The notes beneath the pieces are model-generated. The model was not told where the DNA came from and searched no databases. It was given only the letters and a program-made list of their open reading frames with translations. Shown one piece after another: positions 46,711-58,802 of a DNA stretch of 64,000 nt (position 1 is the stretch's first letter; the number at the start of each line of letters is the position of its first letter). Where the stretch lies: positions 90,523,469 through 90,587,468 of the forward strand of contig JAKTNV010000005.1 of assembly GCA_022747635.1 (NCBI GenBank). The letters are read 5' to 3'. Both the position numbers and the translations under genes were made by a program. Source of the stretch: Hetaerina americana (lineage: Eukaryota; Arthropoda; Insecta; Odonata; Calopterygidae).

Positions 46711-46813
46711 TAATAAACCATAAACACAGTGGACAATCCGAAGGTCTACCCGGACAACCCGAAGGTAGGGAAGGTTTGGTAGATGATGGTAGTGTATTAA
46801 GTCCGACGGCGTA
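46711..46813 (-). repeat. Fragment of SINE family 3
   Basis: Matches 37410-37490 (accataaacacagt, cccgaaggt, ggtaggtgatgg, taagtccgacggcgt). Ends at the TA target of the mariner fragment at 46816. Confidence 0.55.
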
Positions 46814-46815
46814 TA

Positions 46816-47050
46816 CAGGGTGTGTTCCGGAAATAATGCTATTGAATTTCCCGCACCGCTCCTATTGGGCGGAGTGGTATTGAACCACTTGGAGTTTGTT
46901 GGGGGGAGGGACGCTAAGCTTTGCCGCGAAACCAGTCTCAGTGCTCTCCATGCTGTGGAAGCGGCAGGACGTCAGTTATTGTTCACCTCGGCGCGCCGAC
47001 CGTGTCACGAAAAAAATGGAATCGACGATCGAGCAACGTTACGCGATTCC
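46816..47050 (+). mobile_element. Mariner 5' end fragment
   Basis: TA at 46814-46815, terminus cagggtgtgttccggaaat, leader and transposase start MESTIEQRYAIPKHI (first residues like MESTIEQRYAIKF). Cut off at the TA microsatellite. A different lineage from the adjacent copy at 47143. Confidence 0.6.
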
Positions 47051-47075
47051 TAAGCACATATATAAAAAAATATAT

Positions 47076-47084
47076 AAATGTATG

Positions 47085-47120
<36 letters not shown>

Positions 47121-47142
47121 CACATATATACATATATATATA
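47076..47142. repeat. (TA)n microsatellite
   Basis: TA tract that received the mariner at 47143 at one of its TA steps. Confidence 0.9.
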
Positions 47143-48454
47143 CAGGGTTCGTCCGAAATATAAGTGTACTGATTTTTTCCCGCCGCTCCAGGCGCGCCCA
47201 GCACCGCTCTGACGGGCTGCGATTGGAGGGGGGTATGTTGGCAAGCGACGCTGAAAAAGGCAGTCGGCTCTGAGCTGTGGTGTAGTGAGGAGCTCTGTTA
47301 ACGCGAACCTCCACGCTCGACCCACGTCACGGAACGCGATGCCGAAGTTTTTGGAGCAGCGTTATTCCATCAAATTTGTAAAGCTTGGGAAATCGTTTAC
47401 CGAAACTGTCGGTATGATTAACCAGGCTTACGGGGAGTCAGCCATGTCCAGAAACATGATCTTTCGGTGGCACAAGATGTTCGTGGAGGGCAGAGAAGAG
47501 GTCGACGACGAACCACGGCCTGGACGCCCATCAACGACACTCACCGACGAAAATATGCGAAAAGTTCGCGATGTACTGAACTCTGATCGTCGTCTTAGTG
47601 TTCGGATGATAGCAGAGCAGTGTAATGTGCCAAAAACAATAGTGCACGAGATTATTAGGCACCAATTACAGAAGCGAAAAATTTGTGCAAAGTTGGTGCC
47701 GAAAGTGCTCAGTGATGATCAAAGACTCAATCGTTTGGAAATCGCGACACAACTTGCGGATCACTGCAAAAATGATCCACATTTTTAGAGAACGTTGTTT
47801 CGGGTGACGAGACGTGGATCTTTGAGTACGACCCGGAGTCGAAGAGACAAAGTGCGGAGTGGCACACCCCATCATCACCCCGTCAAAAGAAAGCTCGCAT
47901 GAGCAAATCTCGGATCAAGGCGATGCTCATTGTCTTTTTTGACAAAAGGGGAGTCGTCCACTACGAATTTGTACCTGAACGACAAACTGTAAATGCTGCA
48001 TTTTACGTCCAAGTGCTCGACAGGCTTCGAAAACGAGTCGCCCGCGTCCGGCCAGCGATCAAAAACATCTGGCGGCTGCATCACGACAATGCGCCGTCTC
48101 ACACCGCGCTTGTCGTGTCGGACTTCTTGGCCAAGCACGGCGTGGCAACGCTGCCGCACCCGCCCTACAGCCCGGACTTGGCACCACCGGACTTCTTTCT
48201 GTTCCCGAAGATAAAGAGGAGTTTGAAAGGAACGCGATACGGGACTTTGGACGCCGTCAAAGAGGCCGTGACGACGTGTCTTCGAGAGGTTCCCGATGAT
48301 GCCTTCGCGGGAGCGTTCCAGGAATGGGAACGCCGCTGGAACAAGTGTATCGACTCACAAGGGTCCTATTTTGAGGAATATTAGCTTAAGATATGTAAAA
48401 GTGTAATAATGTTTTTTCCTGAGCTCAGTACACTTATTTTCCGGACGAACCCTG
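47143..48454 (+). mobile_element. Mariner, full length, nearly intact
   Basis: TA target duplications at 47141-47142 and 48455-48456. The 1,312-bp element has ~30-bp imperfect inverted ends (cagggttcgtccgaaatata / cagggttcgtccggaaaata). It is GC-richer than its surroundings and has a transposase gene with one frameshift. It inserted into a (TA)n tract. Confidence 0.9.
47339..48384 (+). pseudogene. Mariner transposase, one frameshift
   Basis: Start chosen at MPKFLEQRYSIKFVKLGKSF, the usual position, rather than the longer frame starting at 47285. Residues 1-110 are the two HTH domains (VDDEPRPGRPST linker; KTIVHEIIRHQLQKRKICAK). A frame change near 47785, a missing T in the run after DPHF, breaks the frame just before the first catalytic Asp (VVSGDETWIFEYDP). 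The rest is clean: RLHHDNAPSHTALVVSDFLA (D2), HPPYSPDLAPPDFFLFPKIK (D3, DD34D spacing) and NKCIDSQGSYFEEY-stop. Total 1,046 nt, one short of a 348-residue gene, the normal mariner size. Confidence 0.9.
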
Positions 48455-48459
48455 TATAT

Positions 48460-49910
48460 TATTATTATTAGGTAATCTAACGGTTAAGGTAGGTTTTGGA
48501 TGGATGCAATTACTAATTAAATAATTTGCGGCCCCCAGCAAAACACAACCTCCTACTCTACATCAGGTCCCTCTTCCGCTCTGAGTACTTTCTTCCTCCC
48601 TTCATCCCGTCCAACATCCCTATCCTGTTCCTTCCCTTTCCTCGTTTGCCTAACATTCTCCCCTCTATTACAGTCTTCAACATCTCGCTGCCGGTCAATA
48701 CCCCCTTCATCCACTTTTCCTGCCTCCATAGGATTGCTCCCAACAAACCCCTGTCCTCGCCCACCATACCAAGTACTTCCTCGTTTGTTTTCTTCTCTGT
48801 CCCTTTCACTTTCTCCATTTTACTCCACACCCACATTTCAAAAGCCTCCAGTCTACGTCTATCCTCCTGCTTCAATGACCACGTTTCCGCGCCGTACATA
48901 GCTACGCTCCATATCAAAGTTTTACGAGTCTTTTCTTAACATCCTTACTCAACGTCCCCGTCATCAACTCCCTCCTCCTTGTGAAAGCCTCTTTGCCTAG
49001 CGCAATTCTTCTCCTTACGTCCTTACTACTTTGACCGCGTTGGTCCAAAACACTACCGAGATACGTAAACTGTTCTACCTGCTCTAGTTTTTGCCCTCTT
49101 ATTTTAATGTTTAGCTCAGCCTTTGTCTTTCTAGAAAATCGCATAACCTTTGTTTTATTAATATTGATTCTCATCCCATACCGGTCGCACTGAATTTCCA
49201 ATTCACTAAGCAATGCTTGCAGCCCCTTGGCTGACTGACAAACTAAAGCTTGGTCATCAGCAAACCTAACTGATTTTAGGAATTCCCCGCCCACTTTCAT
49301 TCCTACCTCCAGTTCTTCCCATGCCTCTTTAATCATTTCCTCTGCATACAGGTTGAACAGCAGGGGTGATAATGGGCAACCCTGCCTTACACCTCTTCCT
49401 AATACTGACCAACCGGACTCCCCGTTCCCCACCCTCACCTGCGCAGTCTGAGACATGTACAGGTTGCGGATTAGCCTCCTTTCCCTCCAATCTATTCCTA
49501 TTTTCTGCAGAATACTCATTAGTTTTTCCCAATTCACTCTATCAAACGCTTTTTCGAAACCAACGAAACAGGCAAATACCTCCTGGTTGTGTTCTATATT
49601 CCTCTCGATTAATAATCTCATTACTGCAATGGCATCACGCGTACCTCTCCCCTTCCTAAACCCAAACTGATCATCCCCTAAGTAATCATTTGCCCTACTC
49701 TCTCTCCTTTTGTTTATGATCGGATGGGACGTTAAGCCGCGGACCCCTTGGCGCCTTTCGTAAAGAGTAGGCTAATGCCGACGCCGGGTTTCTCTCCACC
49801 CTTCATCCTTTCCTGTCCTTCCCCTATGGCGCAAATGACCTTAGCTGTCGGTCGCCTCCCCTCAAAACTACTACTACTACTACTGAGAACAACTTTATCT
49901 GCGTGGGATA
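48460..49910 (-). mobile_element. RTE-type LINE, best preserved RT
   Basis: Minus 49621-48914 is open for 235 codons: FVGFEKAFDRVNWEKLM (motif A), GVRQGCPLSPLLFNLYAEEM (motif B), VRFADDQALV (motif C, FADD), FTYLGSVLDQRGQSSKDVRR. A frameshift leads into a C-terminal frame of 119 codons (48917-48558: IWSVAMYGAETWSLKQEDRR). 5'-truncated; a SINE piece (49722-49883) interrupts it within the RT fingers region. The left end is the LINE 3' terminus. Confidence 0.85.
49722..49883 (+). repeat. SINE family 1, 3' half, inside RTE
   Basis: Body from gatgggacgttaagccgcgg to (CTA)n tail. RTE sequence before it (tttatgatc) and after it (ctgagaacaac) is contiguous in the copy at 34000, so it is a 5'-truncated SINE insertion. 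Confidence 0.75.
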
Positions 49911-49977
49911 TCATATATATATATATATAATAAATTGGACAGCAACAATATAGAAACACATAAAAAGATCACTCACA

Positions 49978-50028
49978 CGTTATTTATTGATCATTTCGAT
50001 GGAATTCTGCTCCGTCGTCATCGGAAGA
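49978..50028 (-). ncRNA. Degenerate hammerhead-like unit
   Basis: Minus: cGATGACG, stem GGAG...TTCC-like, atcGAAAtgatc, AATAAAtaacg. Same order as the other units but C3/U4 of the core are altered. Confidence 0.35.
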
Positions 50029-50104
50029 TATAGAAGTAATGACTGCTGGAATAATAGAGGTGAGGGGTGCGAGAGAAAGGGAAGGGGGCCAGGGGAACAC
50101 ATTT

Positions 50105-50215
50105 ATACATTTATAAAATATTAATTTGGATTTGTATGTGGTTTTATTCTAGTTTGCGGGTGTTGATCTAACACCCCGTGCCACAAGCCCTCGTGGTGGC
50201 ATTGTAGATGTATAT
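50105..50215 (+). repeat. GC-hairpin repeat, 3' end, diverged
   Basis: gtatgtggttttattctagt, ctaacaccccgtgccacaag, attGTAGATGTATATG. Hairpin arms are eroded. Confidence 0.65.
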
Positions 50216-50620
50216 GTGCAAAAATGTATCCAAGCGAATTGAACGCATTGCCTACAACTCGTTAATGACCACTTCTCAAGAAATGAATTTATCGAGGGAC
50301 ACCAGTCTGGATTCCAAAGGAAATATCGTACATATTCTGCATTAATGATGGCGACTGATGACATTAGTCAGACTATTAATAATAGCATCACTATCCTTTG
50401 ATCTAGATTTCTTTGACTTCACTAACGTATTCAGATGTTGAAATAATGATATTCCTCTACCCACTGCCAAAGTTTTCAGCTCAACCATTTTATGATTCTA
50501 ATCCTATCTCAAAAACAAGGAACGGCGGTAAAACACTCAAAGTGTAACTGCTCTCAGATCCGTGCCATTGTCCGCATGGAGTTCCTCAAGCCTCCATCTT
50601 AGGACCCCTGATACGCACGC
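50216..50620 (+). mobile_element. LINE RT fragment
   Basis: The + strand reads LVNDHFSRNEFIEGHQSGFQ, KYRTYSALMMATDDISQTIN (fingers/motif A approach) and RMEFLKPPS before a stop, corresponding to the G-V-P-Q-G-S motif B. Jockey/CR1-like, decayed. Confidence 0.55.
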
Positions 50621-50879
50621 ACATATATATGTATATAGCATCGGGCCGGCTAGTCGAAAGATTCGGTTTTCAAGTCCCGATTGAGGAAACATTTTTTCGC
50701 TCGTCTTTCAAATGTGTGTGTGTATACCCTAGAAAACCTTAATCGCACCTAAGAAAGTACTTATATACAACAATATGTAATGACAGTATACGTACATTCA
50801 AATCAAACTGTAGAACTCTTAAAAAGATGGGTCTATTAAATAAAAAGAATAACATGCCGGAAGTAACATTCAAATAATC

Positions 50880-53165
50880 GACAAATATTTAACTACCAAT
50901 TCTAATTATCTCCTACGCGATGGTTACAATGTCTATAATGATCTCTAATGGTTCGAAGAATAAACGACAATCCAAATCTATCCCTTATACAATAAATCTC
51001 CCTGATTTTATGTAGGTGATCTGATCTACCGTAGTAATTGGTGGCCTGTAATATGTGCCTAACATCCCCAAATAAGCGACTTGCCTCAAATTTACGCAGT
51101 GAATTTAACCAGTATTTAAGCCTACGGTCGACTAGAGGCTCCCATCCTAATTCTTCCAATTATGTCTTAACACTGCTACCTTATTCATAAAAACTTTTCA
51201 CAAACCTAGCTGCTTCATGTTGCACTCCATCTAGTTTGAATATTAAGCCTACTTACAGGGATCCAATACACTTGCAGCATACTTTATGTGGGGCCTTACT
51301 AACGTGAAATAACAACCTCCCTGTCTCCTACATTACAAGTCCCAAGCATCCTTTTTTATGAATCCTAACTTTTCATTAGCTATTCCGCAAATTCCACGAT
51401 TTTTTTCCCAGGACACATCCGTAGTTATCATAACACTCAGGTATTTTACAGATTACACATGCACAATGTTTGTGTCGTGTATAGTGCGTTTTCGAGTGAA
51501 GTACTTTTCCTCCAAAGATAAATCGAAACACATTCATTCAAATTTCATTTTTGCTCTTATGTATCGCACCACTTTTGAATTGTAGTTAGATCGTTAGCTC
51601 ATGATACTCTATCTTCATGACTGGATGTTTCCCTATACATCCTGGCATTGTCAGCAAATGGACGAAGTTTACTGGAAACCTGAGACCCTAGGTCATTAAT
51701 GTATAAAAGGAGCAATAGCGGATTAAGTTAATAATTCAATCTATTACACATTTTTCAATACCATAGCTTCCCAACTTTTGGAGCAATCTTTCATGAGGGA
51801 CTTTGACAAATGCCTTTTTAAAATCTAGAAATATAACATCAACCTAAACGGTTTTTTTTCCCGAGATCAAAATATCATGAATGAAAAGTGCCTTTTGGGT
51901 CTCGCAAAATCTATCCATTCGGAAACTGTTTTGGTTTTTTGTAAGTTAATTCTGAGAATCGAGATATTGCATGATGAAACTTACAATTATGTGCTCTAGA
52001 ATTTTGCATGAGATGGAAGTGAGAGAGATAATTGTGTCGTAATTACTCGCTTCTTCTCTGCAGCGTTTTGAAATGTGGGAGGCACATGGGCTGTTTTGCA
52101 GGCTTTGGGTACTGCGCTATTATCTAAGGATTTATCAAGTTTTATTTTCAGGAAAGGAGCTATTTCTGAGGCCATAGTTTTGTAAAAACGTAATTTGATC
52201 AGGGCCTGGAAATTTGTTTGGACTGATGTCTTTTAGTTTGCGTTCCATTCCAAGAGAAGATATTGCAATCTCACGCATGGATTCAAGGGAACGATCGGGC
52301 AGTGACTCGCATTGTTCCAGTGAATGATTATTTAAAAATCTTTGAAAATAGTTGTTTATTGTTTTAGCTTCTACTAAACTGGAGTTAAGTTTTTGGCCGT
52401 TGCAATTTAGGGATGGCACTGTCGACTTGTTTCCCTGAACCTCACGTGCATATGACCCAAACGATTTTGGATTATCGTCCAAATATTCACCCAATCTTTT
52501 ATTTTCAAATTCTATTAACGCCTGGCGACATATTTTTCTTGGAAGCGCTTAAGCTGTGTTATAGTTATGTATTATTTCATATTGATTATTGTTAGACCCG
52601 TCCTTTTGTGATCTCTTCATTTTTAAATATCATACTCTTTGGTGTTTTAATGTTTTACGTACTTCTACATTATACCATCTAGGTTCCCCACCTGTCACTT
52701 TTCAACTCATAGAAATGTATTTTTCTACTGCAACCCACGTGACGTCGATAAAAGCACTCCACAAACTCTCACTGTCTCCGCATCTACTACTTTCCTTAAA
52801 TAAGACTTGTTTAGGTCACGCCTTAACCCTTCGTAATCGGCGGGGTCAAATAAGTATATTTTTCTTATATTTTATATTTTTCTAAAGTAAGTGTCTGATT
52901 TTTCATAATCATCAAGTTAACTTTAACAAACACTATACTGTGGTCACTAAGTCCATCAAATTTGGCTGTATTTATGACGACTTCGGGAAAAGTTTGTGGT
53001 TACTAGATCAAGTATATTGATTCCTCTGGTGGGTGTTATTAGTACCAATTGGTTTAAGGAATGTGATGGGAAAACACGAAGCAATGACTCGCATGATTCC
53101 TCGTCCTTACCTCCTGCTATAAAACTATAGTTTTTCCAGTCTACGGATGGAAGAATTAAATCCTC
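50880..53165 (-). mobile_element. CR1-like LINE, long decayed copy
   Basis: Right to left on minus: decayed endonuclease end (about 53165-52560), NPKSFGSYAREVQGNKSTVP (the NPKxFW block), the RT entry KFPGPDQITFLQNYG, an RT body with stops (51900-51700) and the C-terminus MEELGWEPLVDRRLKYWLNS, RLFGDVRHILQATNYYGRSD. Nearly full element in order but riddled with stops. Confidence 0.7.
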
Positions 53166-53185
53166 TCCTATTTTAATTTTTCTAT

Positions 53186-53530
53186 TGTGTGATTTGGAAT
53201 TCCAAATTCATGGAATAGGGAGGGCGTTTTGTGTTGCACGTTCATGTGCTGGTGGAGTTTAGCATTCTTGCTTGTTGTGTCCTGGCTTGCGTGTTGTTGG
53301 ATGGCTTTCGTGCTGTATCCTGGGGTGCAGTTGTTTGTTGGTTTATGGTATATGTGTTTGAATGAGTGTTGGATGAAGGGATTTTTGCATGAGTGTGTGC
53401 GCTGCTGTGGGTGTAGTTTTTCCATGTTGTTGTTTTTGCATGTGGTATTGCTCCTTTATACGGGTTGTGACCTAACACCCCCCGCCACACGCCATTTCGG
53501 CGGCTTGCGGGGTATTATGTAGATGTAGTA
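53186..53530 (+). repeat. GC-hairpin repeat, 3' half
   Basis: Body gtttgttggtttatggtata, gtttttgcatgtggtattgc, then hairpin ccccccgccacacgcc...ggcttgcggggtattatg and GTAGATGTAG. Body matches the variant at 40396 in inverse orientation. Confidence 0.75.
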
Positions 53531-53539
53531 GTTTGCAGG

Positions 53540-53770
53540 GGAGGTTAAGCCTACTCTTAATGACGAATGGCGCGGAGGGGTCCACAGTTTAATGTCCCAT
53601 CCAATGGACGGCGGGCTCACTTAAAAAGCTCTCTCCAAAAAAGCACCTCAAGTAGGGATCGGATACCACTGATAAAAATTTCTGCCGTCTCGAACCGAAT
53701 TCGAACCTGGTCTCTCTGGGTGGGAAGCCAGTACGCTAGGGTCTGCACCATCACAATCACCTTTTAAAGG
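53540..53770 (-). repeat. SINE family 1
   Basis: Reverse copy: the right edge has the head (gtgcagaccctagcgtactg, B box ggttcgaattc); the left edge has taggcttaacctcccctgc. Confidence 0.7.
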
Positions 53771-53784
53771 CAACCTTTTTTACA

Positions 53785-54065
53785 GAGCTATAGATAGCAA
53801 AAATTCCATTTGCCACCCTCAGCGTCCAGGGAATAATTAGTTCTACCCATAGGCATGCACTTTCACTAACCTCGTATGATTTTTAGAGAAAACCCGTCCC
53901 GGATGACCGCAATAGAATGCCATTTTAATGAATGTAGTGTTCGTTGCAGTATTGCTGGTCCTGTGTCGTTTGTGTTTAAATTTTAGATTCCCATAAAACA
54001 CTATTCAAATCTGGCGTCCTAACATGCCCCGCCGTGCGCCCAGGAGCCAGGTGGGGTGTTGGCGA
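53785..54065 (+). repeat. GC-hairpin repeat, 5' part plus degraded hairpin
   Basis: tatagatagcaaaaattcca, gccaccctcagcgtccaggg, cactttcactaacctcg and the degraded hairpin accccgccgtgcgcc-like region near 54025. Inverse of 25700-25900. Confidence 0.6.
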
Positions 54066-54189
54066 ATGTATGTATATAAAGCATATTTTATTTGTGTATT
54101 GTCCGTCCAGAATGCGTAGAAGACTTACCAGTAGAAAATGTCTGAAAGGCATATTTGTCTGCCCTCTTTTAAAGTATTTTTTTGTCCTC

Positions 54190-54420
54190 TTTGTGTAGGC
54201 ATAAGAATAGCTGCTAACCATGTTATACTCGTAATATATGCAGGCATGTTGCATGATTGGTGTTCGGTCGCCCCCTTTCCACGCGGTGTTTTGTGGATCG
54301 CGGGGTGCCAGGTGCATGAGGAAATTGAGAAAATATATGTGCTGGTGACCTACCACTCCCTGCCACGCGCCCTTGCGACAATTAGCGGGATATTACGTAG
54401 ATGTGTAGATGAAGTTTCCC
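54190..54420 (+). repeat. GC-hairpin repeat variant, duplicated at 58591
   Basis: cataagaatagctgctaacc...ctcgtaatatatgcaggcat...ccacgcggtgttttgtggat...hairpin-like ccctgccacgcgcccttgcg and tattacGTAGATGTGTAG. 58591-58802 is a close relative along its length. Confidence 0.7.
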
Positions 54421-54590
54421 CTTCCATCCCTCGTCTCTCTCTGTTGTGGGAAACTCCCACTGTAGGATGTAGGTTTGCATGGATGTGTTAATTTTGCATG
54501 CGGTTTTGTTCTCTTTTACGGGTGATGACCTAACACCCCCCGCCACACGCCCTTGCGGCGGCTTGTGGGATATTATGTAGGTTTACTATG
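54421..54590 (+). repeat. GC-hairpin repeat, tandem second 3' end
   Basis: Directly follows the previous copy: tttgcatggatgtgttaatt, ggttttgttctcttttacgg, hairpin and tattatGTAGG. Two 3' ends in a row, same orientation. Confidence 0.7.
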
Positions 54591-54591
54591 C

Positions 54592-55780
54592 TGGTCATAA
54601 CCCAGGCATCCTTAGCGGAGTCCCTTCAGCCCTTGTGAAGGACCTCTTGTGAGTGGAGTATTTGGGTCTGTAGTTGGTCACTGGCAAGAGGAAGTAACAT
54701 TCCTGCAAACTTCAACAAAAGGGTATTCTGGTTGAGAGGCTGGGGGTTGTCACTGTCCGGGGATTCTTCTACCACAAACCATCATGGCAAATTTATAGTT
54801 TTCCTTTTTGGACGAGCGGTGCTAATTTATTTCGACCACAGGATATTTTCTTCAAACTTGTGAATGAAGGCGATCGACTGTTTGTTTACCTCGCAACTTG
54901 AAACAAGCTTTTTCTTACCGTACGAACCAATTGAACGAGGTGATGTCCGCTTCGGTGACTCCGCGGTCACTTGCCAAGCGAGAGCAGATCGTTCGAGGCA
55001 GAGAAACGCATTCCTTAAACGGAAGGGAGGGAGAGGAGATCCCCCTTCTCTCGGACTTCATCAGAGGCAGTTGGAGAGGGATTGGCAGTGGCAATTGGCC
55101 AACGGGAAGACGCGCTCGCATTTCCTCTTGGCATGCAACCAATCCGCTGAGCCTATCGGGAAGAACGTCGTCTATTCATGCATTTTTCCTTAGAGTTACC
55201 TAGTGATTGGTTTTCAGTTGGTAAACGTATTTATTGCTATTTCAAACACGCTTGTTTTTTTTAAGCGAAGACACCACATTGTGGAGGGGGGCGTGGCCCA
55301 GACCACATTTGATTTTTTTAGAAGGTTCGATTTAAATTTTTTATAACATGAGCAAATTTGAAATTTCATGGCGTAATTAAAAAAAATCCGGGTCCAGGGA
55401 ATCGTGGGAGAGTCCCAAAGCGCCTAGTAATGCCTCGGATTGTAACCGGCTAGTAGGATTAATTCTATTAGCGGCACGCTGTTGGTGTTAGAGTCGGCTA
55501 TACGATAAGGTGAATTTCCACTTCGCTAGAAGCGGCGAGAACAAAATATTTGGGAACACCCATGGATCAGAGAGGAATATCAAATTTGTACAGATATGTC
55601 TCCTCAATTAAGCGATGACATTACGAGATCTGCAGTGATGACCACAAAGGTGTCCAACTCCCCAATTCTCCTGTGGCGATTGGCAGGGCAACGCGCAAGG
55701 CACTTGACCCGCTGCCTTAGCTCGAAGCCTCCCTCTGTCGAGGCACGGCGGCCTCGTTTTGCGTTCTATTCATTCATTTA
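54592..55780. other. Unassigned
   Basis: 54900-55160 is GC-richer with short open frames on both strands and no domain. Nothing else recognised. Confidence 0.3.
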
Positions 55781-56450
55781 TTCCTAACACAGCATCAGGA
55801 CAATTACTTCGGATTAATAAAAAAAGGAAAAACAAGTGGCCTCATTAAAAACTTAGTGCATAAAAACAAAAAAGTTAAAAATGCAAAATGACAAAAAAAC
55901 AAAAGCACCACATAAAGGACGACCAGTTAACGTACATGATAAAGTGAGTGAGTAGTGAAGGAGAAGGAGGAGGTCCTAAGAAGAAAATCAGGAGGGAGTA
56001 AGAGCTCACGGCAGGGATGGACGGAATGGGAAGTGTTCGGAACGGGTGTCGAATGGGAGTGATTGTTGCATAGCAGGACGATTGCGGAAGTCTTAAAAGA
56101 CTAATGTTTGTGACTCAATGGAAGAGGACATCCAACCGCGTCGCAGTCAAGAAGGGTAAAGAAGTTCAGATGACCTTTAATTAACGTTGACGCTTTTTAA
56201 GAAAAATTTCATGGCACGTTGATCAGTATGGGAGGAAACGCCGAGAAAAGACCCGATAGTATAATCTAGAGAGAGGTTACGTAAGTGTAAATGAATTGTG
56301 GCGAATGATAGAGAGAAAGAAATTCAACGGGCCATCACAGGCAAGTTTGAGAGACGTGGGAGGAGCCGAGGCCCAAATTTAGGAGCAGTGATTATGGTTC
56401 AGCAATCAAGGTTTAGTAATTAAGGAGCAATAATTAAGTTTCAATTCCCC
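55780..56450 (-). mobile_element. Possible LINE 3' remnant
   Basis: The left edge has an attcattcattt-type tail; minus reads low-quality LINE-like C-terminal sequence (NFFLSIIRHNSFTLT, LPIPSIPAVSSYSLLIF). Suggestive only. Confidence 0.3.
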
Positions 56451-56687
56451 CCGCCACATTCCCATTCAAGATATTTGCGCAATTAAAAGTCTCCCATGCA
56501 CGCCATGCTTTAATTTCTCGATCCCATCCATTTTCCATGGACTCTAACCAATTGGATGCATCTTATTCGCTGGAAACTCGCCACAAAGCAACGAAGGGAG
56601 GCAAGGCAAAGTGGTTGGGTTGCGCGTACGCGGGGGAGAGACAGTTCCTCCCCCCCCCGTTCGAGCCATGTCCGTGCGTGGATAATA

Positions 56688-57573
56688 CGAGGGCTGACCA
56701 GAGAATGACCTACGTTTCGACCTAGTGTGGCCACGGTTTGTAGGGCTAGAGCCACCATCTTGGTGTTTAAACGTCCTTATGCACACAGTAATGTGCGCTG
56801 CTATAGAAAATCCCACGAGTTTTGAAGTGCGATTTATGATAAGAGGATTTTACTGGTAATAAACCACACGCCAATTGAAATACTGATTGGCAAATTTGTG
56901 AAGAGCAGGAGAAGACGGAATAATAATGAGTGAAGACGGAGTGAGGCAGTGGTGCATTCTCAGTTTATAAATGGCCCCAGCACCAATGTTCACGACGAGG
57001 ACACCGCAGTGATCGGCCTAGCCTTATGGTGACAGATTAACTGACGGTGACAACCGAGGAAAATATTTGTGAAAATCGCCGATTTACCTTCACGGATCCA
57101 TCACTAGACGTTGCTTGCAAACAGCGCTTTGACGGTGACGCAGGTTGCACGCTGGTGCGCATATGAGTGGTTCAAATGTAATACGACAGATTCCTTCAGA
57201 GAATACAAATCTCTCTCGGTATCGTGATGATATATGCCTCAATTTGAATGACAACTATGAAAATATTTTGAGAATGCGCATTTCAAGTGAGTATACAATA
57301 AAACTTTGTCTTATCACTAGGTTCATATTTTTTATTTCAAAACGTAACTTTCTTTCTCTACCGACCTCGCGGACAACTCGCGGGATTTTCTATTGCAGCG
57401 CACATTTTAACAGTTCGCAATGTAAGCAAAGCAGAAGAACCACAGTCGGCACATACTGCGTCGGCAGGATACGTAATGAGTGTAGGGACGTTTAAACACC
57501 GAGATGGTGGCTCTAGCCCTACCCACCACGCCACTCTAGGCCGAAACGTAAGTTACTTTCTTGACAACCCTCG
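56688..57573 (+). mobile_element. Mariner-like element with long inverted ends
   Basis: TA duplications (56686-56687, 57574-57575), ends acgagggctgaccagagaatg / its partner, and inverted repeats extending ~170 bp (ggtgtttaaacgtcc inverted at about 57485-57500). Inside (about 56990-57140) a decayed HTH/linker is readable (SDRPSLMVTD, ENRRFTFTDPSLD). 886 bp, non-autonomous. A related terminus is at 21543. Confidence 0.7.
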
Positions 57574-57575
57574 TA

Positions 57576-58590
57576 ACTACGGGTAACACTGAATTCCTGT
57601 TAGACCTATAGTTTGCTGTGTGTGTATTCCCGATGATCTTCAACGCGCAAATTAAATTCCATCTCCCGCCAGTACACTTGAGTTCGTCCCGAAACACGGA
57701 GTAAAGAATTCAGCATATACCTTTCAAGTGAAACTCAAAAATGTTTTTTTGGTATCGTTTTGGGTGGCAAATTTATTCACCAGTGTTCCCAACACCCCTA
57801 GTAAACTTATCGTCGAAATTTCCCTCGAGTGGGCAAATTCACGACCCCCTGGTGACCCCGCCGAGCTGCGCCACCTTTTAATAAAAGCGTGCGTCACCCA
57901 TTAAACAAATACTGCGAGTATGAACTATCTGAAGGCCTTGCCATTGGCCATGCCCCCTTCTCGCCGACATTCACCACGTGGACAACTTTGAAGAACGTGT
58001 TTTACACACAAATGTCCCATAGTGAAACATGGTGGTGTCCAACATATTTTTTGTATGGGCAGGTTCGCTGAGACAACAGAGAAATTTCTCATCATTGCAA
58101 AAATTCTATGAATCAAAACATCAAAAGTGAGGAGTGAAGTGGAGGTTGAAATTAGCTTTAATTTTCTTAAATTTAACCTTTCGGGATGTCACACGAAAAA
58201 TTAATTTTCAAATTTAGCAAATATCGCGTACATTTACCAACTGATACATTGCGATTCACGCACCACATCTCTCGCAAACCATATCAACACAAAAAACCCA
58301 CGACCAACCAAAAAGGTTTATGGCAGGTAGTGCAAGCAAAGAGGTGGAAAGGGTAAAGGGTAAGGGAAGATTTTTAAAGTGTTAAGGCATAGAAAAGAAC
58401 GTACAATCAAAATCTCTAAAATGACGAGCATGGTAGGGAAACCTACACACATTTTTGCAGGAAACTTAGTTTTAAACAAGTTTTAATCATGCCCCCTACA
58501 GAATTCTCGGCTATATTAAATCACAGCCACTCATAAGACAGACCGTCACCACACCAAGGTATGTCTTGCAGAACTGGATCGCAATAAGGG
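57576..58590. other. Nothing recognised
   Basis: No gene, repeat family or structure recognised. Confidence 0.35.
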
Positions 58591-58802
58591 CACAGGAATA
58601 GCTGTTAACTATGTAATACTCGTAATATATGTAGGCATGTCGCATGATTTGTGTACGGTCGCCTCATTTCCACGCGGTCGTTGGTGAATCGCAGGGTGCC
58701 AGGAGCACGAGGAAATAGAGAGATTATATGTAGAATGGCTGGTGCCTCCCCATGTTACACGTCCTTGTGACGGCATCCTGGGCATAATGTAGATGTAGAT
58801 GG
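58591..58802 (+). repeat. GC-hairpin repeat variant
   Basis: Close relative of 54190-54420; ends cataatGTAGATGTAGATGG with an eroded hairpin. Confidence 0.7.
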
